Below are positions 6,833 through 16,341 of a DNA stretch of 40,094 nucleotides, one piece after another (the stretch's first letter is position 1; each line of letters starts with the position of its first letter). A program made the position numbers and the translations under genes. Source of the stretch: Allobrachymonas sp. (lineage in GTDB: Bacteria; Pseudomonadota; Gammaproteobacteria; Burkholderiales; Burkholderiaceae_C); contig JAUMWT010000020.1 in the NCBI GenBank assembly GCA_030529505.1, positions 1-40,094 of the forward strand, written 5' to 3'. A model generated the notes under the pieces. It did no database searches and had not been told where the DNA came from. It saw only the letters and a list, made by a program, of their open reading frames with translations.

Positions 6833-9790
6833 TTGAAGCTGAAAGATTTAATTGATGCGTTGGCGGGGGAGATTGAGGCCATCTGTCCCCAGCTCGCCAT
6901 CAATCTCGATGAGCTGCACAAGCTGAACCTGGATGATGCAGGCTTTTTGGATGCGCTGGATCAATACAGCAGCCAGGTGCAGCGCATGGGCGAGGCGATG
7001 GAGTTGGCAGGCTTTCCGGGCCTGCAGGCCGTGTGCGCGCACGTGCTTGAAAACACTTTGCTGTTGCTCAGTCAGGAATCGGCCGAGCGCGAGCCGTCCA
7101 TCGCCTTTTTGCGCGGCTGGCCCGCACTGGTGGTGCACTACCTGCAGCATCTGGACGATGCTGCTGCGGCAGAAAGCCTGGTCGAGCATTTGCGCGCCGC
7201 GCCGCATCCGCTTGACGAGGATGGCGCAGCCAGGATCGTGCAGCAGCTCGGCGCCATGCCCGCGCAGGTGAATTTGGGCGAGGACGAGCCCAAACGCCCC
7301 CTTGTGGCCGAGCTTGAAGATGTGGCCCTGGAGGTGCCCGAAGACGCCGATCAGAGGCTGATGGAAGGCTTTTTCCAGGAAGCCCCCGGCCAGGCGGCCA
7401 CGCTGGTGGAACTGGTGGGCAAGGTGGGTGCAGGCGAGGCCAGCGCCGACGACATCACATCGGCCAAGCGCGTGGCGCACACTTTGAAAGGCTCGGGTGC
7501 CATCATCGGTTTGCGCGGTTTGGCGAGTCTGGGGCACCATTTTGAGGATGTGCTCGAATACCTCGAAAAGCAGGAGGGGCGTGTTGCCCAGCCGGTAGCA
7601 GCCGTGTTGATGGATGGCGCCTATTGTCTTGAGCAGATGGTGGCTTACGTTGTCGGCACCGATGAATATCCTCGGCAGGCGCAGGCTGTGCTGCAGAACG
7701 TGCTTGACCTGGCCAATCGCATCGACCGTGGCGAGGCGCTGGAGCAGGGCGCGCACGTTGCGGAGCTGGCCGACAGTTCCTTTGCCGTTGCAGGGCAACA
7801 GGCAGAAGATGCTTGCCTGGCGGACGATCAGGCGCTGGTGGCCGACCGGCCCGAGGCGAGCCTTGCCGCCGCTACGGACGTGCCTGCAGCGGCTGCAGAA
7901 ACTGCGCAAACGGCTGCTTCTGTGACCGTGCAGCCCCCGCAGCCCGTGCCGGCCAGAAGGGCGGCGCCTGCGGCAGCGGCCTTGCGCGTGAGCATGAGCC
8001 GGATCGAGGAACTGTTTCGCGTATCGGCCGAGGTTTCCGTGCACACGGCGGCGATGGAAGCGCGCCTCAAGCAATTGAATGAGCGGGCCAGAGATTTGCT
8101 GGAGCAGAACCTGCGTTTGCAAAAGCGCCTGTTCGAACTCGAAACCGTGGTGGACGTGCGCGCCCTGAGCATGATGCGCGCCCAGGGCGGCCGCGACAGC
8201 GATGCGCCGTTCGACCCGCTGGAGATGGATCAGTACAACGAGCTGCACAGCACCGCCCACGCCTTGGCGGAAGAGGCCAGCGATGCGCGCGCGATCTCGC
8301 AGCAGATCGAAGAAGCCATCGCCCAGTTGGCGGGCATGCAAACGCGCCAGCAACAGCTCTCGCGCGATTTGCAATACCTGGTGATCGGCACGCGCATGAC
8401 CGAGGTGGGCGTGCTCGAATCGCGCCTGCAGCGCAATGTGCGCACCACCTGCCAGGCCACGGGCAAGATGGCCGTGCTCACGCTCAAAGGGGCCAGCACC
8501 CTGATCGACAGCGATGTGCTCAACAAGCTGGCCGAACCCTTGTTGCACATGCTGCGCAACGCCGTGGATCACGGGCTGGAAGCGCCGCACGCCCGCCGCA
8601 AGGCAGGCAAATCGGAAGTGGGCAGCATCGTGCTGGACTTTTCGCGCCAGGGGCAGCAGGTGGTGCTGCGCTGTCAGGATGATGGCGCGGGCCTGGACTT
8701 GCAGGCGATTCAGCGCCGCGCGCTGGAGCACGGCCTGATTCGCGCCGGCCAGCCCATGAGCGAGGAGGAAATCGTTCAATTGATCACGCTGCCGGGCTTT
8801 TCCACCCGCGATGCGGTGAGCGAAGTGTCGGGCCGGGGCGTGGGCATGGACGTGGTGCGCGCCTGGGTGGAGCGCATGAACGGCGTCATCCGCATCAGCT
8901 CGCAGCTCGGCAAGGGCACCACCGTCGAGCTGCGCTTTGCGGCCACGCTGTCAACCCTGCAATCGCTTGTGGTGGAGGCATCGGAGCAACGCTTCGCCTT
9001 GCCATCGCTGCAAGTGGAGCAGGCCGTGCCCAAAGGCTCGGGCAGCTTCGTGCTGGTGGGCAACAAGCTGCAATACCGTTACAACAACCGCATCTTGCGG
9101 GCGCTGCATCTGGCCGAAATCACCGGCCTGCCCATTGATCCCGACAAGCCGCTGGGCGAATACGATGCCGTGGTCGTGCGCGTGCAAGACAAGCTTTTTG
9201 CCCTGGCGGTAGATCGCCTGATCGACTCGCGCGACTTGCTGGTGAAAAACCCTGGCCGCTTTGTGCGGCATATACGTGGCGTGGCGGGCCTGTCCGTTTT
9301 GAGTGATGGCGGCATTGCCGTGCATCTGGACTTGATGCAGTTGCTCCTCAGCTGGAAAGGCAGCAGCCATGTGGCAAGCGGTGCCGTGCTGCCCCCCGGC
9401 CGCAAGATCGTCAGCAAGCCGGCGCTGCCCGGCGTGCTGGTGGTGGACGACGCACTGACCGTGCGCAACACCTTGCAGCAGCTGGTGGAGGATGCTGGCT
9501 TTGCTGTGGAAACGGCGCGCGACGGCCTGGATGCGCTCGACAAGATGCGCACCTTCATGCCCCAAGTGGTGCTCACCGATCTGGAAATGCCCAATATGAA
9601 CGGCGTGGAGCTGACCCAGAGCCTGCGCAGCCGCGAAGACACCAGGGATCTGCCCATCATCATGATTACCTCGCGCTCGCAAGACAAGCACCGCGAGTTG
9701 GCACAGCATGCTGGCGTGAATGCCTACATCACCAAACCCTATAACGAAGGCGAATTGCTCAGGCTGATTCGGCAATCCGTTGCTGCATGA
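6833..9790 (+). CDS. chpA: ChpA/PilL-type CheA histidine kinase, short form with C-terminal receiver
   Basis: Hybrid CheA-type kinase that should phosphorylate PilG and PilH in response to PilJ. Domains in 985 residues: an Hpt-like helical bundle at about 1-110 with no phosphorylatable His motif; a true Hpt domain with AKRVAHTLKGSG (His216); an Ala/Pro-rich linker about 320-385; a long helical dimerisation region; the ATPase with N-box MLRNAVDHGLE (Asn576) and G-box GRGVGMD (667-673); a CheW-like domain; and a receiver with VLVVDDALTVR, LTDLEMPNMNG (Asp916) and YITKPYNEGE. Pseudomonas ChpA is about 2,470 residues with many Hpt domains, so this is very compact. The start is taken as TTG 6833, six bases after GAAAGG; the frame is open to 6746, but that stretch holds the hairpin. 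Confidence 0.9.
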   Translation: MKLKDLIDALAGEIEAICPQLAINLDELHKLNLDDAGFLDALDQYSSQVQRMGEAMELAGFPGLQAVCAHVLENTLLLLSQESAEREPSIAFLRGWPALVVHYLQHLDDAAAAESLVEHLRAAPHPLDEDGAARIVQQLGAMPAQVNLGEDEPKRPLVAELEDVALEVPEDADQRLMEGFFQEAPGQAATLVELVGKVGAGEASADDITSAKRVAHTLKGSGAIIGLRGLASLGHHFEDVLEYLEKQEGRVAQPVAAVLMDGAYCLEQMVAYVVGTDEYPRQAQAVLQNVLDLANRIDRGEALEQGAHVAELADSSFAVAGQQAEDACLADDQALVADRPEASLAAATDVPAAAAETAQTAASVTVQPPQPVPARRAAPAAAALRVSMSRIEELFRVSAEVSVHTAAMEARLKQLNERARDLLEQNLRLQKRLFELETVVDVRALSMMRAQGGRDSDAPFDPLEMDQYNELHSTAHALAEEASDARAISQQIEEAIAQLAGMQTRQQQLSRDLQYLVIGTRMTEVGVLESRLQRNVRTTCQATGKMAVLTLKGASTLIDSDVLNKLAEPLLHMLRNAVDHGLEAPHARRKAGKSEVGSIVLDFSRQGQQVVLRCQDDGAGLDLQAIQRRALEHGLIRAGQPMSEEEIVQLITLPGFSTRDAVSEVSGRGVGMDVVRAWVERMNGVIRISSQLGKGTTVELRFAATLSTLQSLVVEASEQRFALPSLQVEQAVPKGSGSFVLVGNKLQYRYNNRILRALHLAEITGLPIDPDKPLGEYDAVVVRVQDKLFALAVDRLIDSRDLLVKNPGRFVRHIRGVAGLSVLSDGGIAVHLDLMQLLLSWKGSSHVASGAVLPPGRKIVSKPALPGVLVVDDALTVRNTLQQLVEDAGFAVETARDGLDALDKMRTFMPQVVLTDLEMPNMNGVELTQSLRSREDTRDLPIIMITSRSQDKHRELAQHAGVNAYITKPYNEGELLRLIRQSVAA

Positions 9791-10299
9791 GGCAGTCAAG
9801 GCAAGGCAGTCAAAACATGCAGACATTGAGTTCTTTACCCGTTGCGCCATACGTAGCCCCCGTTGCACACATTGCGCGAGGCAACTACGTGTTGCTGCGC
9901 GCCGATGGCCTGCGCCTGCTGGTGCCGCAGGCCGACATCCAAAGCACCGACTACATGCAGGCGCGCCCCGAGCTGATCGAAGGGGAAAGCGGCCTGCTGC
10001 ACATGCCGGGCAGCGAAGACAAGGTGGTTTGCATCGCCATTTCCGAGGGAATGCGTTTGCTGGACGAATGCCCGCCTGACCGCTTCGTGAGCACCCGCTT
10101 TCACGGTGGCGTGGACGTGCAGTGGTGCTGGAGCGAAGTGCGCGTGCTGATCGATGTGCAACTGCCTTGCGAGCCCCTGCCCCCCGTGCTGCTGGCCGAA
10201 CATACGCCCGTGCGTGAAATGGTGACTGTGGGGGAGGAGCGGGCCTATCTGTGCTCGGCAGAAGTTCTGCAGCAATTTGTACTGTCATCGCAAGAATAA
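9787..10299 (+). CDS. Divergent CheW-like protein of the Pil-Chp cluster
   Basis: A 170-residue protein whose start overlaps the chpA stop by four bases (ATGA at 9787), which suggests translational coupling. An internal ATG at 9817, 11 bases after AAGG, is an alternative start. Segments such as YVLLRADGLRLLVPQADIQS and VVCIAISEGMRLL fit the beta-barrel pattern of a CheW fold, and VREMVTVGEERAYLCSAEVL resembles its end, but similarity is weak. By position it may play the part of ChpC or another coupling protein. The role is inferred from context. Confidence 0.6.
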   Translation: MRQSRQGSQNMQTLSSLPVAPYVAPVAHIARGNYVLLRADGLRLLVPQADIQSTDYMQARPELIEGESGLLHMPGSEDKVVCIAISEGMRLLDECPPDRFVSTRFHGGVDVQWCWSEVRVLIDVQLPCEPLPPVLLAEHTPVREMVTVGEERAYLCSAEVLQQFVLSSQE

Positions 10300-10308
10300 G
10301 GGCTGGCC

Positions 10309-11043
10309 ATGAACGAAGAAAAACCCGCACTTTCGCTGCCTGCGCCTGCCAGGCAAAGGGGCGGCCAGCTGGAAGTTGGCGCGACAGAAAAAAGCGCGAA
10401 CGAAGAGCGCTCTGCATCGAAACACGCACAATCTGCGCGGCCCTCGGGGGCGGCATTTTTCGGCGCGGACCTGATCGAGGCCACGGTCGCCAATGCAGCC
10501 ATTGCATCCGTGGCGCTTGCCAGTGAGTCCGAGACCGAGCCTGATTCCGAGGCCGCCCTGAACGACGACGCCCCCTTTGCCCTGCCAGCCCCCACGGCGG
10601 CTGCGCGCACGGTGAGCTACGCCCGCAACAAACGGGTGGCCTTTGCGCCGCACGCCACGCAGGAACTGCTTGAAAACCCCCAATGGATGACCGTGCCAGG
10701 CGGCGCTTACTACGCGCGTGGCCTGCTGCACTGGCAAAACCGGCACATCCCCTTCATTGATCTGGAGTCCTTGCTGCTGGCGTACCCGGCGTTTGATGCG
10801 CAAGCCCCCGTGCCCTATGCCATGGTGCTGGCCTACCAAACCGCCCCGCACGAGCCGCTGCAATACGGCGCAATTGCCTTGACGGATATTCCGCATACGC
10901 AAACCGTGACAGACGCAGACTTCAGCCCCCTGCCCAGCGACAGCGATATGTGGGCAGAGCTGGCCATTTCCTGCTTCAAGCAAAACGGGCAGGTCACGCC
11001 AATTCTGGACGCAGCCAAGATTTTCAGCCGTTATCACGGTTGA
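10309..11043 (+). CDS. CheW-domain coupling protein, ChpC-like, last gene of the cluster
   Basis: A 244-residue protein starting 10 bases after the previous gene. Residues 1-110 are low-complexity (Ala, Glu, Ser) and probably disordered. The remainder looks like a CheW domain: LLENPQWMTVPGGAYYARGLLHWQNRHIPFIDLESLL contains the hydrophobic turn and xGxxxxxxxxIPxIDL element seen in CheW proteins (quoted here only as a pattern at about residues 117-153). It would be the third separate coupling protein of the pathway, besides the CheW domain inside ChpA. ChpC of Pseudomonas is the nearest functional parallel, but I cannot prove orthology. No terminator is visible in the 121 bases before the fmt stop. 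Confidence 0.65.
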   Translation: MNEEKPALSLPAPARQRGGQLEVGATEKSANEERSASKHAQSARPSGAAFFGADLIEATVANAAIASVALASESETEPDSEAALNDDAPFALPAPTAAARTVSYARNKRVAFAPHATQELLENPQWMTVPGGAYYARGLLHWQNRHIPFIDLESLLLAYPAFDAQAPVPYAMVLAYQTAPHEPLQYGAIALTDIPHTQTVTDADFSPLPSDSDMWAELAISCFKQNGQVTPILDAAKIFSRYHG

Positions 11044-11164
11044 GGGGCACTGGTCTGGCAAGCGCTGTTGGGCAGGAGCAGCCGCATGCCTCGCTTGCTC
11101 GCCTACCGCTGAGTGAGTGAAGCGTTGAGTTGTAGCGCGTTGGGGCGCACAGCTCTTAGGCGCT

Positions 11165-12199
11165 TTATGGCTCGCTTTTGGGGGCGGGCGTACCTGCTTG
11201 AGCAGCGCCTACCAACACATCGCCTTTTTGCAGAGCGAAGCCGCGCAGCCAGTCGGCTGCAGGCAAGGGTTTGCCGCCTGCGCGTTGTAGTGTCAGCAGT
11301 TGCAGCACGCCATCATCAGCGCTGTGGCCGCAGGCGATGTGGATGCCGTCGTTCACATCCAGTACCTCACCGGCCACGGCTTGTGCGGGACGGGGCAGGG
11401 GGGAGAGGCGCGCGGCGCGGATTTTGATGGGATCGCTGCTGCCTGCTGCATGAGTCGCCGCACCTGGAAGCGGGCTGAAGGCGCGGATGCGCCGTTCCAG
11501 TACGGCGGCTGGCTGCGTCCAGTCGAGCAGGGCTTCGGCCTTGGCGATTTTGTGCGCGTAGCTGATGCCAGTTTCGGGCTGGGGCGTGCGCGGCAGCGGG
11601 CCGCTTTGCGCTTGCTGCAAGGCTTGCACCACCAGCTTGGCGCCCAGTGCAGCCAATTTGTCATGCAGGGTGGCGGTGGTGTCGTCGGCCGCGATGGGCA
11701 GGGCTTCGCACAACAGCATGTCCCCCGTATCCAGGCCCGCGTCCATTTGCATGATGGTGATGCCGCTGTGGCTGTCGCCCGCTTCAATCGCGCGGTGAAT
11801 GGGGGCCGCGCCGCGCCAGCGCGGCAGCAAAGAGGCATGGATGTTGATGCAGCCCAGGCGCGGCAAATCAAGCACCCATTGCGGCAGCAGCAGGCCGTAA
11901 GCGGCTACGACCATGATGTCGGGCTGGGCGGCGAGCAGGGCCTGGCGGGCGGCTTCGGCCTCTTGCGGGTATTTGCCGTCCAGCCGCAGGCTGCGTGGCT
12001 GGGCCACGGGCACGCCGTGCTGCAGGGCGGTTTGCTTCACGGGCGAGGGTTGCAGTTGCAAGCCCCGGCCTGCGGGGCGGTCGGGCTGGGTCAGCACCAG
12101 GGGCACGTCATAACCCGCTTGCAGAATGTGCTGCAGGGCGTGCTGGGCAAATTCGGGTGTTCCGGCAAAAACAACTCGCATGGTGATGGGGGCTGGCAT
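11165..12199 (-). CDS. fmt: Methionyl-tRNA formyltransferase
   Basis: Fmt formylates the initiator Met-tRNA with 10-formyl-tetrahydrofolate. The N-terminal Rossmann domain opens with [20 protein letters not shown]; the catalytic loop [21 protein letters not shown] carries the family's Asn-His pair; [17 protein letters not shown] provides the conserved Asp. A C-terminal OB-like domain follows (about 215-335). Length is about 344 residues, slightly longer than E. coli Fmt (315). ATG 12199 and ATG 12181 are both possible starts; 12181 gives the most family-like N-terminus, and neither has a clear ribosome-binding site. It is downstream of def on the same strand, as in many bacteria, but 300 bases away. 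Confidence 0.95.
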   Translation of the reverse strand: MPAPITMRVVFAGTPEFAQHALQHILQAGYDVPLVLTQPDRPAGRGLQLQPSPVKQTALQHGVPVAQPRSLRLDGKYPQEAEAARQALLAAQPDIMVVAAYGLLLPQWVLDLPRLGCINIHASLLPRWRGAAPIHRAIEAGDSHSGITIMQMDAGLDTGDMLLCEALPIAADDTTATLHDKLAALGAKLVVQALQQAQSGPLPRTPQPETGISYAHKIAKAEALLDWTQPAAVLERRIRAFSPLPGAATHAAGSSDPIKIRAARLSPLPRPAQAVAGEVLDVNDGIHIACGHSADDGVLQLLTLQRAGGKPLPAADWLRGFALQKGDVLVGAAQAGTPAPKSEP

Positions 12200-12499
12200 C
12201 AAAGAGTGGCCAGAGTAGCAGGGTTGAGACAGAGGCTGTTGGCGGCTTCGTTACGGGCTGCTTGGTTGGTATGGTAAGGCTGGTGCGCGTTGTTAAGAGT
12301 GGATTGCTTTCCAAGCGACTGTTCTAAATGGCATGCTCATTTGCTCGATGGAGAGCTGGCCATGCGTTGTGGCCTTGCTGTGGCGAGCTGTTGGCTGATT
12401 CCGATTGGGCTTTCTTCGTCATTCAGCTCACGCCGCGCTCATGCAAGCAGTGCCAGAAGTTATGAGTTGCTCAGGTGCAATTCAGCTTAATGCTTTGCT
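12200..12499. other. Gap between def and fmt
   Basis: Three hundred bases with no supported gene; short open frames on both strands lack motifs and ribosome-binding sites. Such a gap is unusual for a def-fmt pair, which often overlaps or nearly does. I see no terminator or clear promoter. Confidence 0.4.
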
Positions 12500-13021
12500 T
12501 CAATCTTTGGCGCTGCGTGTGGCTTCGCGCTTGGCCTTGAGCAGTTTGGTTTTGATGCGGTTGCGTTTGAGTGGCGAGAGGTATTCCACAAACAGCTTGC
12601 CATTGAGGTGATCGATTTCGTGCTGAATGCACACGGCCATGAGGCCATCGGCCTCGATCACGCGGCTGTTGCCGTTTTCGTCCAGCGCGCGCACGCGCAC
12701 CTGGGTGGCGCGCTCCACCCCGTCATACATGCCAGGTACCGAGAGGCAGCCTTCGTCGCCGGTTTGGCGCTCGTCGCTGAACCATTCGATCTCAGGGTTG
12801 ATCAGCACCACGCGCTGGTCGCGTGTTTCAGACACATCCATCACCACCACGCGCTGGTGCACATCCACCTGGGTGGCCGCCAGGCCCACGCCGTTGGCAT
12901 CGTACATGGTGTCGAACATATCGCTCACCAGGGTGCGAATGGCGTCATCCACCACCTCCACTGGGCGAGCTACGGTTTGCAGCTTGGGATCAGGGTAAAC
13001 CAGAATGGGAAGCAGGGCCAT
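12500..13021 (-). CDS. def: Peptide deformylase
   Basis: Metalloenzyme that removes the formyl group from the N-terminal Met of new proteins. The 173-residue product has all three diagnostic motifs: [10 protein letters not shown] (motif 1), EGCLSVPG with the metal-binding Cys (motif 2) and QHEIDHLNG with the two metal-binding His and catalytic Glu (motif 3). The start is ATG 13021, with a GGAGTG site just upstream. It is divergent from the LysM gene and shares the 424-base gap with it. It probably precedes fmt in transcription. Confidence 0.97.
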   Translation of the reverse strand: MALLPILVYPDPKLQTVARPVEVVDDAIRTLVSDMFDTMYDANGVGLAATQVDVHQRVVVMDVSETRDQRVVLINPEIEWFSDERQTGDEGCLSVPGMYDGVERATQVRVRALDENGNSRVIEADGLMAVCIQHEIDHLNGKLFVEYLSPLKRNRIKTKLLKAKREATRSAKD

Positions 13022-13445
13022 GAATCACTCCAGAATATGGTGAGGCAATAACAAACCAAAAATCAGACGCAAAAGCTGTTGACGCTGTGCGGTACGGCGT
13101 CCTTGCAGCTCAGCCAGCAGCGCATCATGCGAGCGTTTGCATGAGCTGAATCTCGGCTCGCCGGCGGCGTTGGGGCTCCAACTCGATGCCGCTTCAGATA
13201 TGGGCGCAAGCTGGCACTTGCAATAAGGCAAACGATGAGGCGGCCAATCGCTATCAAGCAGTCGCCAAAAAGCGTTGACAAAGCAGAGCTACAAATTGTC
13301 GCTGTTTTTGCATAAACGTGGCACGGAAAGCACAAAACCACCTCGCTTATCGTGGACAAACCAGCAGAAATGCAGATGTTTTGTTTGTAACAGGATTTTG
13401 TGCGCTATGCTGTGCGTGTTGTCTTTTTGACTATATATCACGGCC
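13022..13445. promoter_or_regulatory. Divergent intergenic region between def and the LysM gene
   Basis: No supported gene in 424 bases. The stretch 13250-13445 is relatively A+T-rich. A possible + strand promoter is TTGTAA (13385-13390) with TATGCT (13406-13411), but the 15-base spacing is short. A promoter for def must lie on the other strand; I could not choose a site. Confidence 0.35.
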
Positions 13446-14753
13446 ATGATGCACTCAAAACTTCAAAAACAACTGCCTACCGCTCTCCACACTACGGCCA
13501 AAGCGCTGGCTTGCGCAGGCTTGCTGGCAGGCGTTGTGGCGGGCACTTCTGCGCTGGCGCAACAGTATCCGACGACCCCCCAGCAGCGCCAAATCGCCCA
13601 GGCGACGGCCGCACGTGGCGTGCCCATCAGCGAGCTGGCGCCCAATGCACCGTCCAAATACGTGGTCAAGCGCGGCGATACCTTGTGGGGCATTTCGGGC
13701 AAATTCTTGAAGCGCCCCTACCGCTGGCCCGAGCTGTGGGGCATGAACCTGAAGCAGATTCGCAACCCGCACCTGATCTACCCGGGGCAAACGCTGTGGC
13801 TGGAAGTGATCAATGGCCGTGCGCGCTTGCGCGCCGGGCGTCGCATCAGCAGCGGCGCTGGGGGCACAGTGGTTTTGCAGCCGCGCGTGCGCATTGATGA
13901 TGTGGAGTACCAACCCATTACCACGGTGCCCATGCATTTGATTGAGCCTTTCTTGTCGGAGCCATTGATCGTGGATGCCGATACGCTCAACAAGGCGCAC
14001 TGGATCGTTGGCTCTAAAGATGGTCGCCAGATCATGGGCACGGGCGATCGCATCTACGCCCGCAGCGGCGATGGCAGCGCCCTGAAATATCAGGACGATG
14101 AAGAGGCCAACGTTTACCGCATCTTCCGCAATGCTGTGCCGATCAAAGACCCTGTGACGCAAGAAGTGCTGGGCTACGAAGGCCGCTTTGCCGGGCGTGC
14201 GCGCCTAGTACGCTCCGAAACCGTGAGCAGCTCGGCCGATGGCGGCAAAGAGGGCATTCCCGAAGCCGCAGCGCTGGACGTGATCGGCTCCAAAGAAGAA
14301 ATCCGCACAGGCGACCGTTTGCTGCCCGAGCCTCTGCGCGAAGTGCACAACCACGTGCCGCACGCACCCACTTCGCCCGTAAGCGGCCTAGTGGTGTCGG
14401 TGTATGGCGATGCGGTGAGCTATGTGGGCCAAAACCACATCGTGACCGTGAACAAGGGCACGCGCGATGGCATTGACCACGGCACGGTACTCTCACTCAT
14501 CAGCACGGGCCGTCGCATTGCCGACAAAACCAATGGCCGCAAGCCGGAAATGGTGAAGCTGCCTGACGAGCGCAACGGCTTGCTCTACATCTTCCGCCCG
14601 TTCGAGCGCCTGTCTTACGGCTTGGTGATTGAAATCAAGGAACCCGTGAAAATCGGCGACCGCGTGGAAGCGCCTGCCATCTTCTCGGATACGACTGCGC
14701 CCGAGCAGGAACTGCCTGCCAGCGGCACTACCACTGGCGGCAGCACCCAGTAA
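13446..14753 (+). CDS. Exported LysM-domain protein
   Basis: A 435-residue secreted protein expected to bind peptidoglycan in the periplasm. A signal peptide covers residues 1-38 (basic start, hydrophobic 20-34, cleavage after SALA). One LysM domain spans about 71-120 (YVVKRGDTLWGISGKFL, then NPHLIYPGQTLWL). The rest, about 130-410, contains GDRIYARSG, TGDRLLPEP and GDRVEAP, GDR-type turns that suggest repeated beta-structured units. The function of that part is unknown. LysM proteins next to dprA are common in betaproteobacteria (known pattern), but no shared pathway with dprA follows from that. A good terminator stands right after the gene. Confidence 0.85.
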   Translation: MMHSKLQKQLPTALHTTAKALACAGLLAGVVAGTSALAQQYPTTPQQRQIAQATAARGVPISELAPNAPSKYVVKRGDTLWGISGKFLKRPYRWPELWGMNLKQIRNPHLIYPGQTLWLEVINGRARLRAGRRISSGAGGTVVLQPRVRIDDVEYQPITTVPMHLIEPFLSEPLIVDADTLNKAHWIVGSKDGRQIMGTGDRIYARSGDGSALKYQDDEEANVYRIFRNAVPIKDPVTQEVLGYEGRFAGRARLVRSETVSSSADGGKEGIPEAAALDVIGSKEEIRTGDRLLPEPLREVHNHVPHAPTSPVSGLVVSVYGDAVSYVGQNHIVTVNKGTRDGIDHGTVLSLISTGRRIADKTNGRKPEMVKLPDERNGLLYIFRPFERLSYGLVIEIKEPVKIGDRVEAPAIFSDTTAPEQELPASGTTTGGSTQ

Positions 14754-14792
14754 GCTGGGTGGCATACTGCTATCCAGCACCACAGGCAAGCC

Positions 14793-14829
14793 AAGCGCCG
14801 CCCTCAACAAGGGTGGCGCTTGTTTTTTT
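14793..14829 (+). terminator. Rho-independent terminator after the LysM gene
   Basis: AAGCGCCGCCCT (14793-14804) pairs with AGGGTGGCGCTT (14810-14821) with a single G-T wobble and a 5-base loop; G and then seven T follow. It ends the LysM transcript, so dprA needs its own promoter or read-through. Confidence 0.88.
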
Positions 14830-14856
14830 ATGGGCTAGACCGGGCAGACCAGCAGC

Positions 14857-16341
14857 ATGATGAGCATGACGCGTGAAGAAGTCGCCGCTTGGCTGCAACT
14901 GGTGCAGGCCAAGGGCATTGGCAGTGGCACAGCGCGCCGCTTGCTGGCGGCCTTTGGCTTGCCCCAGCAGATATTGGCCCAAAGCCCAGCGGCTTTGGCG
15001 CAAGTGTTATCGGCCAAGCAGATTGCGGCTTTGCGCACGCCCGATGACGAGACGCTGGCTCTGATCGAAACCACTTGGCAGTGGCTGCAGCAAGGCCTTG
15101 CAGTCACAAGCCCAGTGGAGCAGGGCGGTCAGCCCAGCATAGCTTCAACGAATGTGGCAGCAGCGCTTGAGGCGCAAGCGTCGGTTCAATCTGCGGCGTT
15201 ATCAGCCAGCCCACCGGGCACAAGCTTTGCGCAGATAACCCGGCAAAAACATTCTCATTCGGTGGGCGTGCCGGTTCAACGGCGCCTGTTGGTTTTGGGT
15301 GATCCGGCCTACCCGCCCTTGCTGTTGCAAATGGCTGATCCGCCCGTGTTGCTGTATGCCATGGGGCAGGTGGATCGCCTGCAATACCAACAGCCTTGCA
15401 TCGCGATGGTGGGCAGCCGCAACCCCACGCCGCAAGGCGCCAGCAATGCCCGTGCCTTTGGCAAGGCGTTTTCCGAGATGGGCTGGACGGTCGTGTCTGG
15501 CCTGGCGCTGGGCGTGGACGGCGCTGCGCACGAAGGGGCGCTGCAGGCGGCAGAAGCGGCCAGTGGGGCGACTGGAGCAGGGCGTGCCAACACACGTGGC
15601 GGGCTGGCTACCATCGCTGTGGTGGGCACGGGGCTGGATCGGGTGTACCCGCGCCAACATCACGGGCTGGCGCACCGCATCGTGCAGCATGGCGTGATCT
15701 TGAGCGAAAGCCCCTTGGGCACGCCGCCCTTGTCGCACCACTTTCCCAAACGCAATCGCATCATTGCGGGCTTGAGCCAAGGGGTGTTGGTGGTTGAGGC
15801 GGCGCTGCAATCCGGCTCGCTGATCACGGCGCGCCTGGCGGGCGAGCAAGGCAAAGAGGTGTTTGCCATTCCAGGCTCCATCCACGCGCCGCAATCGCGC
15901 GGTTGCCATGCCTTGATCAAGCAAGGGGCCAAGCTCGTGGAGTCGGCTCAAGATGTGATGGAAGAGCTGCGCCCCATGCTGGCGGCGAATGTTCAAGACT
16001 GGCTAGCGCCTGTTGCTGCTTTTGATGCGGCTGTTTGCTCTGTGGCAGCCGATGCTGGGTTAGCCGCTGAAGCAGCAATGGCTGGCACTGAGCGAGCTGC
16101 GTCTGTCAAACCGTTGTCGTCAGCAGTGCTTGAGCAGGGGGCTGTGGATGAGCCGCCCGTGCAAGGCGATGCGGCATTGATATTGCAGGCGCTAGGCCAC
16201 GACCCGGCTGGGCTGGACACTTTGCTGGCCCGCACGGGCATGGAAACCGCCACTTTGCAAGCCAAGCTGCTGGAGCTGGAACTGATGGGCCTGATCGGGC
16301 GCTTGCCGGGCGGCTTGTTTCAGCGCATTGGCATGGCGTAA
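14857..16341 (+). CDS. dprA: DNA-processing protein DprA, enlarged form
   Basis: DprA binds incoming single-stranded DNA and loads RecA during natural transformation. Parts in 494 residues: SAM-like domain about 7-60; extended Rossmann fold about 143-372 with GDPAYPPLLL, VGSRNPTPQG, SGLALGVDGAAHEGAL, VVGTGLDRVYP, FPKRNRIIAGLS and SLITARLA; winged-helix C-terminus about 430-490. Typical DprA has 360-400 residues. The extra length comes from a ~55-residue Ser/Ala/Gln-rich insert after the SAM domain (about 84-140), a short Gly/Ala insert (about 236-249) and a long Ala-rich linker before the winged helix. Several ATG codons cluster at the start (14857, 14860, 14866); the first is used. All core motifs are intact. 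Confidence 0.94.
   Translation: MMSMTREEVAAWLQLVQAKGIGSGTARRLLAAFGLPQQILAQSPAALAQVLSAKQIAALRTPDDETLALIETTWQWLQQGLAVTSPVEQGGQPSIASTNVAAALEAQASVQSAALSASPPGTSFAQITRQKHSHSVGVPVQRRLLVLGDPAYPPLLLQMADPPVLLYAMGQVDRLQYQQPCIAMVGSRNPTPQGASNARAFGKAFSEMGWTVVSGLALGVDGAAHEGALQAAEAASGATGAGRANTRGGLATIAVVGTGLDRVYPRQHHGLAHRIVQHGVILSESPLGTPPLSHHFPKRNRIIAGLSQGVLVVEAALQSGSLITARLAGEQGKEVFAIPGSIHAPQSRGCHALIKQGAKLVESAQDVMEELRPMLAANVQDWLAPVAAFDAAVCSVAADAGLAAEAAMAGTERAASVKPLSSAVLEQGAVDEPPVQGDAALILQALGHDPAGLDTLLARTGMETATLQAKLLELELMGLIGRLPGGLFQRIGMA

Noticed and set aside
11300-12277. 325-codon + strand frame opposite fmt
   Set aside because: fmt on the other strand has complete signature motifs; this frame has none.
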